A DNA stretch of 64,000 nt from Duganella sp. 1224 (GTDB lineage: Bacteria; Pseudomonadota; Gammaproteobacteria; Burkholderiales; Burkholderiaceae_D), in assembly GCF_013408245.1 (NCBI RefSeq), contig NZ_JACBYS010000004.1:248001-312000 (forward strand), written 5' to 3'. The notes under the pieces were generated by a model, which worked only from the letters and a program-made list of their open reading frames with translations, ran no database searches and was not told where the DNA came from. A program made the position numbers and the translations under genes. Each line of letters opens with the position of its first letter. The first letter of the stretch is position 1. Below are positions 63,501 through 64,000 of this stretch, one piece after another.

Positions 63501-63691
63501 TGACGGCGCTGGTGGCGTCGCTGGGGTTTATCCCGATGGCGATAGCGACCGGCACCGGAGCGGAGGTGCAGAAACCCCTGGCCACGGTGGTGATCGGGGG
63601 CATCCTGTCCTCCACCGCGCTGACGTTGCTGGTCCTGCCGCTCCTGTACCGCTGCACGCACCTCCCCCGCACGCTTTCGCCACGACGCTAG
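60575..63691 (+). CDS. czcA: CzcA/CusA-family heavy-metal RND efflux pump
   Basis: A 1038-residue proton-driven inner-membrane pump that exports divalent cations such as Co2+, Zn2+ or Cd2+. Twelve membrane helices. The proton-relay signature in helix 4 is LDFGIIVDGAVVIVEN, which fits the divalent-metal HME-RND pattern DFGx3DGAx3VEN. Periplasmic domains include PDITNVQVQINTAAPGYSPLETEQRVTVPLE and NSIGGYAREYHVAPQP. The start at 60575 (MFERIIRHAI) follows GGGAGG; an ATG 15 bp earlier lacks one. The last codons (TLSPRR) lie inside a REP-like repeat unit. Confidence 0.96.
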   Translation: MFERIIRHAIDQRWLVLLLVGAMAALGVYSYSKLPIDAVPDITNVQVQINTAAPGYSPLETEQRVTVPLEATLAGLPRIEQTRSLSRYGLSQITVVFKDGTDIYFARQMVSERLQEARARLPAGLTPAMGPISTGLGEIYLWTVEAVPDATKADGTPYTPTDLRDIQDWIIKPQLRNVAGVTEINSIGGYAREYHVAPQPQRLASYGLTLRDVVLALERNNGNAGAGYIEKRGEQLLVRAPGQVRSLEDIRNIVLRTAGGIPVRVRDVADVDIGRELRTGAATENGREVVLGTVFMLIGQNSRAVAQAVDRQMAVINRSLPPGVRAITVYDRTALVDKAIATVKKNLLEGAVLVIAVLFLFLGNLRAALITAMVIPLSMLFTFSGMVAYKVSANLLSLGALDFGIIVDGAVVIVENCVRRLAHAQAAQGRRLTRAEKFDEVFAAAREARRPLLFGQLIIMVVYLPIFALTGVEGRMFHPMALTVVMALAGAMVLSVTFIPAAVALFIGDSVVEKPTPRLHCWYGALLERVLANAPVALAFAGIAVALSLLLATRLGSEFVPSLNEGDIAMQALRIPGTSLTQSVAMQQQVETALMREFPEIERVFARTGTAEIAADPMPPNISDGYIMLKPESQWPAPKKSRVQLLAAIQAAVARLPGNAYEFSQPIQLRFNELISGVRSDVAVKLFGDDDAVLNATAARIAAMLGEVDGAREVKVEQTSGLPVLTVDIDRAKAARYGLNVSDVQEVVATAIGGREAGTLFEGDRRFDIVVRLPEALRADMESLHRLPLQLPGGGGFIPLGEVVAFTVAPGPNQISRENGKRRVVVSANVRGRDIGSFVAEAERRLRDVSIPAGYWTTWGGQFEQLQSASQRLRIVVPAALALVMLLLFAMFGNLRDGLLVFSGIPFALTGGIVALAARGIPLSISAAVGFIALSGVAVLNGLVLVSAIRRLREEGRDVGEAVKEGALERLRPVLMTALVASLGFIPMAIATGTGAEVQKPLATVVIGGILSSTALTLLVLPLLYRCTHLPRTLSPRR

Positions 63692-63748
63692 CCCGACCAC
63701 TTAGGGGTCAGACCCCGTACGGGGTCTGACCCCGCCTGGCCGTGCGGG
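63672..63748. repeat. REP-like palindromic repeat, copy B
   Basis: The core ACCACTTAGGGGTCAGACCCC-gtac, then GGGGTCTGACCCC and GCCTGGCCGTGCGGG, matches copies A (43567-43620) and C. Upstream homology with copy C extends over GCTTTCGCCACGACGC, so the unit starts inside czcA. The palindrome lies 11 bp past the czcA stop and can serve as its terminator. Confidence 0.85.
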
Positions 63749-63881
63749 TTTTGATGCAGGTGGCATGCGACGGCATTTGATTGACGCATTGGCCGATGAC
63801 CGAGGCGATATCGCCCAGGTAATCGGCCACTCTTTTTTCGTCCGTCAGGGCGCGCGCTGGCTGCGAGCGTTGACCCCTGCG
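63749..63881. other. Spacer between two direct repeat copies, no clear gene
   Basis: About 130 bp between copies B and C. The minus strand is open through it with a protein-like stretch (ALTDEKRVADYLGDIASVIG, then QCVNQMPSHATCIKT), but the frame begins and ends inside the repeats and I recognise no family. It may be a remnant of a gene end captured between repeats. Confidence 0.3.
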
Positions 63882-63956
63882 CGTTTGCCACGACGCCGGC
63901 GTTACCACTTAAGGGTCTGACCCCGTACGGGGTCCGACCCTGCGTGGCAGTGCGGG
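63882..63956. repeat. REP-like palindromic repeat, copy C (degenerate)
   Basis: CGTTTGCCACGACGC, then ACCACTTAAGGGTCTGACCCC-gtac-GGGGTCCGACCCTG, TGGCAGTGCGGG. Same orientation as copy B, about 208 bp further on, with several substitutions that weaken the palindrome. It ends two bases before the stop codon of the gene running off the window. Confidence 0.75.
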
Positions 63957-63957
63957 T

Positions 63958-64000
63958 TTACTCCTGCGGCGTCAACGCCAGCGCCGCGCTGAAGTCGCCC
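63958..64000 (-). CDS. 3' end of an unidentified minus-strand gene (partial)
   Basis: The minus strand reads GDFSAALALTPQE followed by TAA at 63960-63958, directly after repeat copy C. Codon use is of the local GC-rich type. Only 13 codons are visible, so neither the reality of the gene nor its product can be confirmed. Confidence 0.35.
   Translation of the reverse strand, partial: GDFSAALALTPQE

Overview
The window looks like chromosomal DNA of a betaproteobacterium of the order Burkholderiales, most likely an Oxalobacteraceae member (Massilia/Duganella-type). The basis is high GC with strong third-position GC, a Burkholderiales-type porin, Cupriavidus-style czc metal-efflux genes, many LysR regulators and REP-like palindromes at gene ends. 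The genus is an inference; no rRNA or tRNA gene is present to test it. I see no CRISPR array, insertion sequence or prophage.

Layout. 1-6.1 kb: a TetR repressor with paired palindromic operators flanking it and a 36-residue peptide gene, an aldehyde dehydrogenase, a DUF885 hydrolase, a lipoprotein-like hypothetical and an AraC regulator. 6.1-21.7 kb: uvrA (with a LexA-like box) and ssb, separated by a cobalamin block. That block is cobA on the minus strand, then a sigma70-like promoter, a cobalamin riboswitch and a gap-free plus-strand operon (cbiM-N-Q-O cobalt uptake, then cbiF, X, C, D, ET, L, G-N, G-C, H and a ferredoxin). The genes cbiD and cbiX mark the early-cobalt-insertion (anaerobic-type) route; no precorrin-6A reductase gene is in the block. 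21.7-26.5 kb: LysR/SDR pair, an AhpD/CMD-fold protein, 3-hydroxybutyrate dehydrogenase, a porin and a CzcE-like metal protein.

26.6-29.4 kb: a czcR-czcS two-component operon facing a second, nearly identical response regulator. The two regulator 3' ends form a 167-bp inverted repeat lying exactly at both ends of the kinase gene, so recombination would swap the kinase's operon partner without breaking any frame. 29.4-38.6 kb: a minus-strand operon (SDR, two epoxide hydrolases, an MDR reductase, pirin, an M13 peptidase, the second response regulator), a divergent LysR and an alpha/beta hydrolase. The two target promoters share a positioned 23-bp motif, which suggests one LysR-controlled electrophile-detoxification regulon.

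38.6-52.5 kb: a hybrid beta-propeller sensor kinase with a divergent LuxR-type regulator, a catalase-like peroxidase, ABM and DJ-1 proteins with a divergent LysR, a secreted S53 peptidase, glutaredoxin, LysR plus YeiH-type transporter, and a chemoreceptor. 52.7-57.5 kb: a three-subunit periplasmic FAD dehydrogenase operon (Tat small subunit, GMC flavoprotein, cytochrome c) that shares an exact 16-bp upstream palindrome with the S53 peptidase, then a PAP2-type phosphatase lipoprotein. 57.6-63.7 kb: czcI-C-B-A heavy-metal efflux. The last 300 bp hold two direct copies of a REP-like repeat and the end of a further gene.
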